From CAZNNH01 sp964574335 (lineage in GTDB: Bacteria > Acidobacteriota > Vicinamibacteria > Fen-336), in assembly GCA_964574335.1 (NCBI GenBank), contig CAZNNH010000056.1, positions 1 through 34,096 on the forward strand: a stretch of 34,096 nucleotides of DNA, in the 5' to 3' direction. Numbering within the stretch: the stretch's first letter is position 1; every line of letters begins with the position of its first letter. The position numbers and the translations under genes are program-made. Under the pieces are notes generated by a model. That model saw nothing but the letters and a program-made list of their open reading frames with translations, searched no databases and had not been told where the DNA came from. Positions 24,774 to 32,144 of the stretch are shown in pieces.

Positions 24774-25322
24774 TTAGTGCCTCAATGGCGTAGATGTTGG
24801 CTCCTCGCCCAGCTCGGCGCGCTCCATGCTGCGCAGGAACTCGGGCGCCGGTCGATGGCCCAGCGAAAGGGCCTTGTTCAGAGCTTGCCGGGCCCCGGCC
24901 ACCTCGTTCTTGGCCAGGAGCCCTACCGCCAGGAAGTAGTGGCCCGCCGCGTGGCCCGGGTCGAGCTCCAGCACCCGCCGGTTGCAGCGGATCAGGCTCT
25001 CGGCGTCACCGAGGTAGAGGTGGGCCTGCCCCATGTTGAAGTGGGCCAACAGGAGGTCGGGGCTCCGCCGGACCGCCTGCTGGTTGGCCTCGAGGCAACC
25101 CTGAAAGTCCCACTTGAGCAGCAGGATACCGCCGAGGTTGACCCAGGCCTGGACCAGGTCGGGGTCGATCTCGAGGGCCTTTCGATAGGCCGCGGCGGCG
25201 CGGTCCACGCGGCCCACCTCCGTGTGGGCCAGGCCGAGGTTGAAGTGGGCCGCGGCCGAGCCGGGCGCCTCTTCGACCTTGGCGCGGCAGCGGGCCAGCC
25301 GTTCGTTGCCGGGTGAGCTCAT
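24774..25322 (-). CDS. TPR-repeat protein encoded between dsrN and dsrC
   Basis: A 182-residue protein made of about four tetratricopeptide repeats: AHFNLGLAHTEVGRVDRAAA, AYRKALEIDPDLVQAWVNLG, LLAHFNMGQAHLYLGDAE and a final AGHYFLAVGLLAKNEVAGA segment. There is no signal peptide, so it is probably a cytoplasmic adaptor. Its ATG overlaps the HEAT gene stop as ATGA, and dsrC follows 12 bp later, so all three are likely translated together. The frame is open further upstream, but that region belongs to the HEAT gene. A role in docking or maturing DsrC or DsrAB is inferred only from position. Confidence 0.85.
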   Translation of the reverse strand: MSSPGNERLARCRAKVEEAPGSAAAHFNLGLAHTEVGRVDRAAAAYRKALEIDPDLVQAWVNLGGILLLKWDFQGCLEANQQAVRRSPDLLLAHFNMGQAHLYLGDAESLIRCNRRVLELDPGHAAGHYFLAVGLLAKNEVAGARQALNKALSLGHRPAPEFLRSMERAELGEEPTSTPLRH

Positions 25323-25840
25323 GGCTCTGGTTCTCCCGCGGCGGTGGCCAAGGCGCCCTCGAGCCGCCGCAGCGTGCGGCGTTCCTCGGGAGACGACCCT
25401 CGGCAGAGTGCCGCCAGACGGCCGAGGTGCGGGCGTACCAGGTTCGCGTCGCCCTCGGCGATCCGGGTCACGGCCTCGAGGATCGCCAGTCGCAAGCCGT
25501 CGTCCTCGGCCGCCGCGACCAGCGTCGGCAGGAAGGGTGCGAAACGGTCCGGGCAGACCCTGCCGATCTCTCCGAGGGCGGGGATGCCGTAGACCCCGTT
25601 GGTGGCCGACTCGTCGTTCAGGGCCCACAGCAGGCGCCGGACGATCTCGAGACCCAGCTCGCGGTGGATGGCGGCCCCCTCTCCGATGGCACGGGCCGCG
25701 TTTCGACGCACCGTTGCCTCGGCGTCGTAGAGCCGCGCCAGCAGGTGGCGCAGGGCGCGGGGCTCGGCGCGCACTCGCCCCACCAGCTCTTCCTGGCGAC
25801 TCTCGCGGAGCAGCTCCATGACCTCCCGCCTCAGGCCCAT
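25319..25840 (-). CDS. HEAT-repeat protein encoded between dsrN and dsrC
   Basis: A 173-residue all-helical protein with repeated HEAT-like units: LLARLYDAEATVRRNAARAIG, LLWALNDESATNGVYGIPALGEIG, LVAAAEDDGLRLAILEAVTRI and a last helix pair. The frame is open to 26815, but upstream sequence is the dsrN gene in another frame. The ATG at 25840 overlaps the dsrN end by 10 bp; an ATG at 25819 has a closer GGGAGG site and is a good alternative. It has no cysteine cluster or catalytic motif. HEAT proteins of this size often act on cofactor-modified partners. The link to siroheme or DsrC is inferred from the gene order. Confidence 0.8.
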   Translation of the reverse strand: MGLRREVMELLRESRQEELVGRVRAEPRALRHLLARLYDAEATVRRNAARAIGEGAAIHRELGLEIVRRLLWALNDESATNGVYGIPALGEIGRVCPDRFAPFLPTLVAAAEDDGLRLAILEAVTRIAEGDANLVRPHLGRLAALCRGSSPEERRTLRRLEGALATAAGEPEP

Positions 25841-27228
25841 GCGGCCGACACGGTCCGGCGATCCAGGCGCCGCTGCCGTGCCGCCACGGTGACCGCGGCC
25901 GCCCAACCGGGCGTCCCCAATGCGTGGACGTGGAGGTAGGAGGCCCAGACCGACCCCGCGACCACCGCGTCGCGACCGCCGGCGATGCCCACCCCCCGCT
26001 GCAGGCAAAGCGCGGTGCGCTCTCGTTCGCTGCCGCCTGTGACTCGGGAGTAGTGGAACTCGTGGCCGCGCAGCTTCACGCCCTCCGCGAAGAAGGGGTT
26101 GGGCCGGTCGACCTTCCCGGTGGCGTACCCGTGACCGCAGGGCCGGTCGGTCAGCTCGACGACCAGGTCGAGGGCCCCCACCATGGGGTGGGTCACGTCC
26201 TTCACCCGGAGCTCGCGGGACAGGTACATGAGCCCTCCGCACTCGGCGTAGACGGGAAGCCCCTCGGCCACGGCCCTTTTCACGCTCTCGCGGAACGGCC
26301 GGTTCTCGGAAAGGCGGGCGGCATGGACCTCGGGGAACCCACCCCCCGCGTACAAGGCGTCGACCTCGGGGAGGGCGGCGTCCGCCAGAGGCGACACGAG
26401 GACGGTCTCGGCGCCGGCCTCCCGTAACGCCTCCAGGTTCTCCGGGTAGTAGAAGCTGAACGCCTGGTCCTTCAGCACCCCGATCCGGACGCTCGGGCCG
26501 GCCGCCGTCGGCGCGAGGTCCGGGAGCTCGACCGCCGGGGCGGTGCCGGCCAGGGAGCGCAGCGCGTCCAGGTCGAGTGAGCTTGCTGCCAGCTCGGCGC
26601 AGCGCTCGATCGCTTGCCGAGCGCTCGGGTGCTCGACCGGTGTCACCAGGCCCAGGTGGCGTCCCGGCAACGGGTCGGCCTCGACACGGGGAATGGCGCC
26701 CAGCACCGGCGGGCCGCCCACCTCGGCGATGGCCTCCCGGATCACGCGCTCCTGGCGCTCGGTGGCCACCCGGTTCAGGATCACTGCCGAGAGCCGCAGC
26801 TCGGGGTCGAGCCACTGGCAGCCGCGCACCATCGCCGCCACGGTGCGGGTGGCCTTGGTCACGTCCAGCACCAGCGCCACCGGCGCCGAGAGCCGCTTGG
26901 CCAGCTCGGCGGTCGAGTGGGTCCCGCGGGCGTCGAGGCCGTCGAACAGCCCGCGGTTTCCCTCCACCAGCAGGAGATCGGCCGGCAGGCCGCGGCGCAG
27001 CGCCTCGCCGAGGGCGGCATCGTCGTGCAGGAAGGTGTCCAGGTTGCGGCCCGGACGACCGGTCGCCGCGCCCAGCCAGGCGGCGTCGATGTAGTCGGGG
27101 CCCTTCTTGAAGGGGGCCACGGCCACGCCGCCCGACGACAGCGCTCGGCCGAGGCCCAGGGTGACCAGCGTCTTGCCGCTGTCACCGCACAACCCGGCCA
27201 CGACCAGGCGTGGTGCGGACAGGCGCAC
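25831..27228 (-). CDS. dsrN: DsrN, CobB/CbiA-type siroheme amidase
   Basis: A 465-residue glutamine-dependent amidotransferase of the cobyrinate a,c-diamide synthase family. The N-terminal P-loop domain has GLCGDSGKTLVTLGLG, FKKGPDYID and DLLLVEGNRGLFDG. The C-terminal class-I glutaminase domain has the nucleophile in YAECGGLMYL (near residue 336) and a downstream His in ASYLHVHALG. In dsr loci this protein amidates siroheme to siro(heme)amide for DsrAB. No other cobalamin genes are nearby, which supports that role over B12 synthesis. The GTG start is 3 bp after the dsrL stop. Confidence 0.92.
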   Translation of the reverse strand: MRLSAPRLVVAGLCGDSGKTLVTLGLGRALSSGGVAVAPFKKGPDYIDAAWLGAATGRPGRNLDTFLHDDAALGEALRRGLPADLLLVEGNRGLFDGLDARGTHSTAELAKRLSAPVALVLDVTKATRTVAAMVRGCQWLDPELRLSAVILNRVATERQERVIREAIAEVGGPPVLGAIPRVEADPLPGRHLGLVTPVEHPSARQAIERCAELAASSLDLDALRSLAGTAPAVELPDLAPTAAGPSVRIGVLKDQAFSFYYPENLEALREAGAETVLVSPLADAALPEVDALYAGGGFPEVHAARLSENRPFRESVKRAVAEGLPVYAECGGLMYLSRELRVKDVTHPMVGALDLVVELTDRPCGHGYATGKVDRPNPFFAEGVKLRGHEFHYSRVTGGSERERTALCLQRGVGIAGGRDAVVAGSVWASYLHVHALGTPGWAAAVTVAARQRRLDRRTVSAAWA

Positions 27229-27231
27229 GCG

Positions 27232-28959
27232 CTAGACCATGTCCAGGAAGCCACACGGGCACTCGGGAGAGCACTTCTTGCAGCCGTCGCAGACCTTGAG
27301 GTCGATCTTGTAGTAGTGCCCCTGGACCGGTGTGGGCTCCTTCTTGAAACAGTTGTTCTGACAGTACATCCAGCAGCGCTCGCAACCGAAGCACAGCCCG
27401 CAGCTAAAGCACCTGTTGACCTCGTCGAGGGCCTGCTCCTGGGTGATGCCCAGGTCCACCTCGTCCATCGGCTTGGCCAGGCGCTCCTCGGGGCCCAGGA
27501 GCTTCCGTTCCGCGGGAGGGGCCGGGTCGTAGAAGTCGAGACGCAGCCGGTCCTTGCCGATCAGCGGCTTGGCCGCTGGCTGGTGCGGCTCCTGGCCGCG
27601 CAGGGTGGCGTGGATACACTCGGCCGCCTTGCGGCCCTGGCCGATCGAGATGGTGGCGAGGCCCAGCCGCAAGGTATCGCCGCCCGACCAGACCCCTTCG
27701 ACGCCGGTGCGTCCCCAATCGTCCACGTTCAGCCACGACCCCTTACCCTGGATCGCGCCCAGGGAGGACCAATCGGGCTCCTGGCTGACCGCCATGATCA
27801 CGGTCTCGGCGTCCATGTCGAAGACGTTGCCCTCGATCGGCACCGGACGGCGTCGCCCGGACTCGTCCGGCTCGCCCAGCTCGAAGCGCTGCACCGAGAG
27901 CTTCTTGATCTGGCCCGAGCCGTCGCGCTCGATTCGGGCCGGGGCTGCCAGGAACTCGATCTTGATCCCCTCTTCCAGAGCCTCCTCGATCTCGCGCCCG
28001 ATGGCCGGCATCTCGGCGCGGGTGCGCCGGTAGAGGATGGTGACGTCGGCCCCCAGCCGCCGCGACATGCTGGCCGCGTCGGAGCTGAGACGCAGCGAGA
28101 CGCGGGCGGCGTCGATCGCGGTGTCGCCGCCGCCGACGATCACGACCTTGCCGCCGATCTTCGGCTGCTTGCCGGAGTTGGCCAGGTTCAGGAAGTCGGT
28201 GCCGGTGTAGACGCCGGGGCCGTCCTCGCCGGGCAGGCCCATGGTCTTGCCCTTGTGGGCGCCGATCCCGACGAACACCGCCGCGTAGTCCTTCTTGAGG
28301 TCCTCGAGCGTCATCTGCTCGCCGATCCGGGTGCTGCAGCGCAGCTCGACGCCCAGGTCGAGGATGCGCTGGATCTCGGCGTCGAGGACCCGGCGCGGCA
28401 GGCGGTACTCGGGGATGCCGTAGCGGAGCATGCCACCCGGCTTCTCGAAGGCCTCGAAGACCGTGACCTGGTATCCGCGTCGCGCCATCTGGTAGGCGCA
28501 CGTCAAGCCGGACGGGCCCGAGCCGATCACCGCGACCTTCTCCGGGTAGGGTCCGCCAGCGTCCAGCTTGCGAAGGGCGAGCTTGCGCTCGATCCCCCAG
28601 TCGCCGATGAAGCGCTCCACCGAGTTGATCGCGACCGCACCGTCCTTGTGCTTGCGGTTGCACTCGCCCTCGCAGGGGTGGGGGCAGACCCGGCCCATCA
28701 CCGCCGGGAACGGGTTGGTCTCGACCTCGATCTGCCAGGCCTCGTCACAAGCCTGCTCCAGGCTCTTCCCCTGCTTCTCGCGCTGGGCGATGGTCGTCAG
28801 CCAGCCCCGGATGTCGTTGCCGCTCGGGCAGTGGCCGATGCAGGGGGCCAGCTTCTCCACCGCCTGTGGCCGCAGCGACGAGATCTCGCTGCCCGAGCCA
28901 CCCCCTCCGGCGCGGACGACGAACGGCTTCGAGGTGTCCTTCTTCTTCAACAGACCCAT
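27232..28959 (-). CDS. dsrL: DsrL, iron-sulfur flavoprotein NAD(P)H:acceptor oxidoreductase
   Basis: A 575-residue GltD-like flavoprotein that exchanges electrons between NAD(P)H and DsrAB. The N-terminal Fe-S region has CIGHCPSGNDIRGW and GRVCPHPCEGEC. FAD binding is at VIGSGPSGLTCAYQMARRGY with PGGMLRYGIPEYRLP, and NAD(P)H binding at VVIVGGGDTAIDAARV with YRRTRAEMPA. Two C-terminal ferredoxin clusters follow (CFSCGLCFGCERCWMYC and CDGCKKCSPECPCGF). It is shorter than the ~650-residue DsrL of purple sulfur bacteria and lacks the extra C-terminal extension, as expected for the DsrL-2 type that co-occurs with dsrD. A GGAG site precedes the ATG. Confidence 0.93.
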   Translation of the reverse strand: MGLLKKKDTSKPFVVRAGGGGSGSEISSLRPQAVEKLAPCIGHCPSGNDIRGWLTTIAQREKQGKSLEQACDEAWQIEVETNPFPAVMGRVCPHPCEGECNRKHKDGAVAINSVERFIGDWGIERKLALRKLDAGGPYPEKVAVIGSGPSGLTCAYQMARRGYQVTVFEAFEKPGGMLRYGIPEYRLPRRVLDAEIQRILDLGVELRCSTRIGEQMTLEDLKKDYAAVFVGIGAHKGKTMGLPGEDGPGVYTGTDFLNLANSGKQPKIGGKVVIVGGGDTAIDAARVSLRLSSDAASMSRRLGADVTILYRRTRAEMPAIGREIEEALEEGIKIEFLAAPARIERDGSGQIKKLSVQRFELGEPDESGRRRPVPIEGNVFDMDAETVIMAVSQEPDWSSLGAIQGKGSWLNVDDWGRTGVEGVWSGGDTLRLGLATISIGQGRKAAECIHATLRGQEPHQPAAKPLIGKDRLRLDFYDPAPPAERKLLGPEERLAKPMDEVDLGITQEQALDEVNRCFSCGLCFGCERCWMYCQNNCFKKEPTPVQGHYYKIDLKVCDGCKKCSPECPCGFLDMV

Positions 28960-28976
28960 GTGGTGGCTCCGCTTCT

Positions 28977-28994
28977 CGCGCGTCGCTACGCGCG
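28977..28994 (-). other. Stem-loop in the dsrL leader
   Basis: CGCGCGT and ACGCGCG form a perfect 7-bp stem with a 4-nt loop, 18 bp upstream of the dsrL start codon. It sits close enough to the ribosome site to affect initiation. Confidence 0.35.
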
Positions 28995-29014
28995 TCTTGC
29001 AACGAGGGGGTGGC

Positions 29015-29032
29015 GCGGCGCACTGGCGCCGC
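29015..29032 (-). other. Stem-loop after the ferritin-like gene
   Basis: GCGGCGC and GCGCCGC form a 7-bp stem with a 4-nt loop, 11 bp beyond the stop of the ferritin-like gene. No T-run follows, so it is more likely a processing or stability hairpin than a terminator. Confidence 0.35.
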
Positions 29033-29043
29033 CGGTCCCGGCG

Positions 29044-29499
29044 CTAGGCGTAGGGGTAGAGGTTCTTCTTGAACTTCTCGAGCTCGCCGAGCAGCATGTC
29101 GTGCTTCTCCTCGTCGTAGATCAGGTAGTCGAGCAGTGTGCGCTGGACGAAGAAGGTGCAGTCGTCCCGCAGCTTCTTGCCGAGCTCGATCACCTCGCGC
29201 TCCGCCTCGTCGTGCTTCTCGATCTCGTCCCAGATCTCGGCCAGCTCCTCGGGGGTGAGCCGTACCGGGGTCTTGGTGAGGCTGTCGATGATGAACTGCT
29301 GCACCCGGTGGTGCTGGACCGAGTCGTTCCTGATGATCTCCATGATCTGGCGGACCAGCGGGTTCTCGGTGCGCTCCATCAGCTCGGCCGCGTGCTCGAT
29401 GGACTGCCGCTCGACCTCCTGCCAGCGCCGCAGCCCCTTGACCAGATCCTCGGTCCGCTCAGGGCCCTTGGCCTTCTTGTCCTTCTCCTTCTTGGTCAT
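29044..29499 (-). CDS. Ferritin-like domain protein inside the dsr operon
   Basis: A 151-residue helical protein with a Lys-rich N-terminal tail. Four long amphipathic helices carry candidate di-iron ligands: Glu35/His36, the Gln-His-His segment at residues 62-64, AEREVIEL near residue 100, and EEKH at 130-133 (an ExxH pair). This pattern and length fit the ferritin-like/rubrerythrin superfamily, without a rubredoxin domain. The gene sits between dsrD and dsrL. The ATG at 29499 is preferred over upstream in-frame starts, which lie in a non-coding spacer with a strong hairpin. Possible roles are peroxide/oxygen protection or iron supply for Fe-S and siroheme proteins (inference). Confidence 0.78.
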   Translation of the reverse strand: MTKKEKDKKAKGPERTEDLVKGLRRWQEVERQSIEHAAELMERTENPLVRQIMEIIRNDSVQHHRVQQFIIDSLTKTPVRLTPEELAEIWDEIEKHDEAEREVIELGKKLRDDCTFFVQRTLLDYLIYDEEKHDMLLGELEKFKKNLYPYA

Positions 29500-29538
29500 G
29501 TCCTTGCTCCGGTTGCCGATGGTTTGACTCGTCGGGGA

Positions 29539-29561
29539 GGCCGGCGGCGTTGCCGCCGGCC
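29539..29561 (-). other. Strong hairpin downstream of dsrABD
   Basis: A perfect 10-bp G+C stem (GGCCGGCGGC / GCCGCCGGCC) with a 3-nt loop lies 24 bp after the dsrD stop. There is no T-run, so complete termination is unlikely. It may protect or partly terminate the dsrABD message, lowering expression of the genes that follow. Confidence 0.55.
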
Positions 29562-29585
29562 CCCAGTCGTTTCGAGACGAGGCGA

Positions 29586-29825
29586 TCAGGCCTTGTCTGG
29601 AGGCAGCGTCACGTAGCTGCCTCCCACGTAGCTGTAGATACAGCGTCCCGAGTCGATCAGTTGCCGGATCGCCAGCTTGCACAGCGCTTTGTCGCAAGCC
29701 TCCGCGCCGAACTTCTCGATCATGGCCTTGGTGAGGTCCATGGCCTTGAGGTTCTTCTTGCCATGGCTCACCTTGACCAGCTCGTACATGGCTTCGGCGA
29801 CCTGGTCGACGTTAGCTTCAGCCAT
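29586..29825 (-). CDS. dsrD: DsrD, allosteric activator of dissimilatory sulfite reductase
   Basis: A 79-residue winged-helix protein matching DsrD: NLKAMDLTKAMIEKFG, the CKLAIRQLIDSGRCIYSYVG segment and a short acidic tail. DsrD is known to increase sulfite reduction by DsrAB, with no DNA-binding role shown. Length is normal. It directly follows dsrB (9-bp spacer) with an AGGAGGT ribosome site. Presence of dsrD is usually taken as a marker of reductive Dsr pathways, which is noteworthy beside dsrL. Confidence 0.95.
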   Translation of the reverse strand: MAEANVDQVAEAMYELVKVSHGKKNLKAMDLTKAMIEKFGAEACDKALCKLAIRQLIDSGRCIYSYVGGSYVTLPPDKA

Positions 29826-29834
29826 CCTGACCTC

Positions 29835-30911
29835 CTAGTGCTTGAGCTGGACCGAACGCTTGAAGGTCTCTCCGGCGTGGGTGAAGTCGTCGATGTGGTA
29901 CTTGGTGAACGGGATCTCGGCCATCTTGAAGAAGCGCGGCCAGCCGATGCGCTCGATCCACTCGCCCATCCGCTCGTGCTTGCGGGCGTTTTGCCGGTAG
30001 ACGTCCACGATCTTCACCACCGCCCCGACCACCTCGGGCCAGCGCGGCGGGTTGTTGGGCAGGTAGGGAATCGCCAGCTTGGAGAACATCGGCTCGTGGC
30101 GGGCGTTCGAGACCTTGCCGCCGACCCAGATCGAGATGCCGTCGGTCTTGGCGTTGTTGATCTTCACCGACGGGCAGACCGTGTAGCAGTTGCCGCAGTA
30201 CATGCACTGGTCTTCCTGGATCTCCACCGACGCCTTGTCGTTGACGGTGGCCGGCCGGATCGCGCCGGTCGGGCAGGAGGACACCAGCGTCGGCACCTCG
30301 CAGACCTTGGGCAGCTCGTTGTGGTCGATCTTCGGGGGCCGGGTGTGCACGCCCAGCACGGCGATGTCGGAGCAGTGAACGGCACCGCACATGTTCAGAC
30401 AGCAGGCGAAGGCGATCCGCAGCTTGGCCGGCATGTCCATGTGGGTGAAGTGCGAGTGCACCTCGTCCATGATGCACTTGACCACCCCCGAGGCGTCGGT
30501 GGCCGAGGAGTGGCAGTGGACCCAGCCCTGGGTGTGGACGATGTTGGAGATGGCGTTGCCGGTCCCACCCACCGAATAGCCGAGCTCGGCAAGATCCTTC
30601 TTGAGCGCCGAGATCTTGGACTTGTCGGTGAGCAGGAACTCGACGTTGTTCCGGCTGGTGAAGCGCAGGTGCCCGTCACAGTACTTGTCGGCCAGGTCCG
30701 CGAACTTGCGCAGGCTGGCGATTGCCAGCAGGCGCGGGGTGCCGGCGCGCACCGTGAAGAGCTTGTCGCCGGACTCGGCGGTGTGAACCATCACGCCGGG
30801 CTCGGGGATCTCGTGGTAGGTCCACTTGCCGTAGTTCTTCTTGATGATCGGCGGGAGGAACTTCTCGTAGTGGGGGGGTCCGATGTCGGTCTTGCGTTCT
30901 GGAGCAGCCAT
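29835..30911 (-). CDS. dsrB: DsrB, dissimilatory sulfite reductase beta subunit
   Basis: A 358-residue beta subunit of DsrAB, which binds siroheme and reduces sulfite (or works in reverse). Siroheme/[4Fe-4S] ligands are in GWVHCHSSATDASG and in FACCLNMCG. The inserted ferredoxin domain has CMYCGNCYTVCPS plus SSCPTGAI. RFTSRNNVEFLL and related segments bind the substrate side of the siroheme. All cysteines expected for the catalytic subunit are present. The ATG has an AAGGAGG site 9 bp upstream, and dsrA ends 21 bp before it. Confidence 0.97.
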   Translation of the reverse strand: MAAPERKTDIGPPHYEKFLPPIIKKNYGKWTYHEIPEPGVMVHTAESGDKLFTVRAGTPRLLAIASLRKFADLADKYCDGHLRFTSRNNVEFLLTDKSKISALKKDLAELGYSVGGTGNAISNIVHTQGWVHCHSSATDASGVVKCIMDEVHSHFTHMDMPAKLRIAFACCLNMCGAVHCSDIAVLGVHTRPPKIDHNELPKVCEVPTLVSSCPTGAIRPATVNDKASVEIQEDQCMYCGNCYTVCPSVKINNAKTDGISIWVGGKVSNARHEPMFSKLAIPYLPNNPPRWPEVVGAVVKIVDVYRQNARKHERMGEWIERIGWPRFFKMAEIPFTKYHIDDFTHAGETFKRSVQLKH

Positions 30912-30932
30912 TGTCGTTGATCCTCCTTCCGC

Positions 30933-32123
30933 CTAGCCCTCTTCTCCGAGCTCTTCGCCGAAGAAGATGTAGGGGTTGCTGCGTGGGTGGGCGATCATCT
31001 CGGGTACCGGGTCGAGACCGATCTGCTCCAGGAAGGTGCCCAGCCCGACGCGCTGGATGAACTCGCCGACCCGCTCCCGGTTCTTGCCGTGCTCGCCCCA
31101 GAAGTCCCAGATCGCCTCGGCCAGCTCCTTGATGTCGTCGTAGGGGGGCTTCATCTCCAGGAACGGCACGAAGACCGAGGCGAGCAGCGCGCCGCCGATG
31201 ATCGGGGCCTTGGCGCCGATCAGGATGGTGGCGCCGCGCTCCTTGCCGGGCTTGAGCGCCTTGGGCATCACGTTGATGCAGTGCATGCACTTGACGCACT
31301 CGGAGTTGTCGATGGCCAACGTCTTGCCGTCCCAGGCCATGCACTTGGAGGGGCAGCGCGAGCAGACCTCGTCCTCGATGTCGGTGCCTCCCTTGGCGTA
31401 CTCCTGGACCGCCTTCTGGTCGATCTGGATGTCGTCCTTCCAGGTCCCGATGACTGACATGTCGGAGCGGGCCACCCAGGCCACGCAGTCGTTGGGGCAG
31501 CCGGCGAACTTGAACTTGAACTTGTAGGGGAATGCCGGCCGGTGCAGCTCGTCCTGGAACTGCTGCGTGATGTTGTAGCAGGCGTTCAGGGTGTCGTAGC
31601 AGGCCCACTCGCAGCGGGCCGGGCCCACGCAGCAGCTCGGCGTCCGCACGTCGGAGCCGGAGCCGCCCAGGTCGAAGCCCGCCTCGGTCAGGTCCCCGAA
31701 GAGCGGCTCGAGCTCTTCGGTCTTGCAGCCGAGGAAGACGATATCGCCGGTCGAGCCGTGCATGTTGGTCAGGCCGGAGCCGCGCTTGTCCCAGATGTCA
31801 CACAGGGTGCGCAGGGCCTCGGAGGTGTAGAACCAGGCCGAGGGCTGGTTGATCCGGCAGGTGTGGAACTCGGCCACCGCCGGGAACTCTTGCTGAAGGT
31901 CGGAGTAGCGCCCAATGACGCCGCCGCCGTACCCCATCACACCCACCAGGCCGCCGTGCTTCCAGTGGCCGATGTGTTCCTCGTACGACCGCTCCAGCAC
32001 GCCGAGCAGGTCGTTCACCATCGGGCGGTGGGCCTCTTTCTTGATCTCCTTGACGAAGCTCGGCCACGGCCCCTTCTCGAGCTCGTCGAGAAGCGGTGTG
32101 GCTCTCTTCTTGTTATCGGTCAT
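30933..32123 (-). CDS. dsrA: DsrA, dissimilatory sulfite reductase alpha subunit
   Basis: A 396-residue alpha subunit. The siroheme-proximal cluster motifs are C-x5-C in CCVGPARCEWAC and C-x3-C in AGCPNDC. The ferredoxin domain has CSRCPSKCMAW and CVKCMHCINVMPKAL. Sequence blocks such as LTNMHGSTGDIVFLGC and KFKFAGCPNDCVAW are family hallmarks. It is somewhat shorter than Desulfovibrio DsrA. An AAAGGAG site precedes the ATG. The exporter gene lies 21 bp upstream on the same strand, so transcription most likely starts at the sigma-54 promoter in front of that gene. Whether it belongs to the reductive or oxidative DsrAB branch needs a tree. Confidence 0.97.
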   Translation of the reverse strand: MTDNKKRATPLLDELEKGPWPSFVKEIKKEAHRPMVNDLLGVLERSYEEHIGHWKHGGLVGVMGYGGGVIGRYSDLQQEFPAVAEFHTCRINQPSAWFYTSEALRTLCDIWDKRGSGLTNMHGSTGDIVFLGCKTEELEPLFGDLTEAGFDLGGSGSDVRTPSCCVGPARCEWACYDTLNACYNITQQFQDELHRPAFPYKFKFKFAGCPNDCVAWVARSDMSVIGTWKDDIQIDQKAVQEYAKGGTDIEDEVCSRCPSKCMAWDGKTLAIDNSECVKCMHCINVMPKALKPGKERGATILIGAKAPIIGGALLASVFVPFLEMKPPYDDIKELAEAIWDFWGEHGKNRERVGEFIQRVGLGTFLEQIGLDPVPEMIAHPRSNPYIFFGEELGEEG

Positions 32124-32144
32124 GAAGGACTCCTTTGTTCGGCA

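Noticed and set aside
26614..29616. A 1000-codon open frame on the plus strand opposite dsrN and dsrL
   Set aside because: It is antisense to two secure genes, has no recognisable motif, and consists of Leu/Asp/Val/His-rich shadow sequence expected opposite GC-rich codons. Similar long shadow frames occur opposite most genes here.
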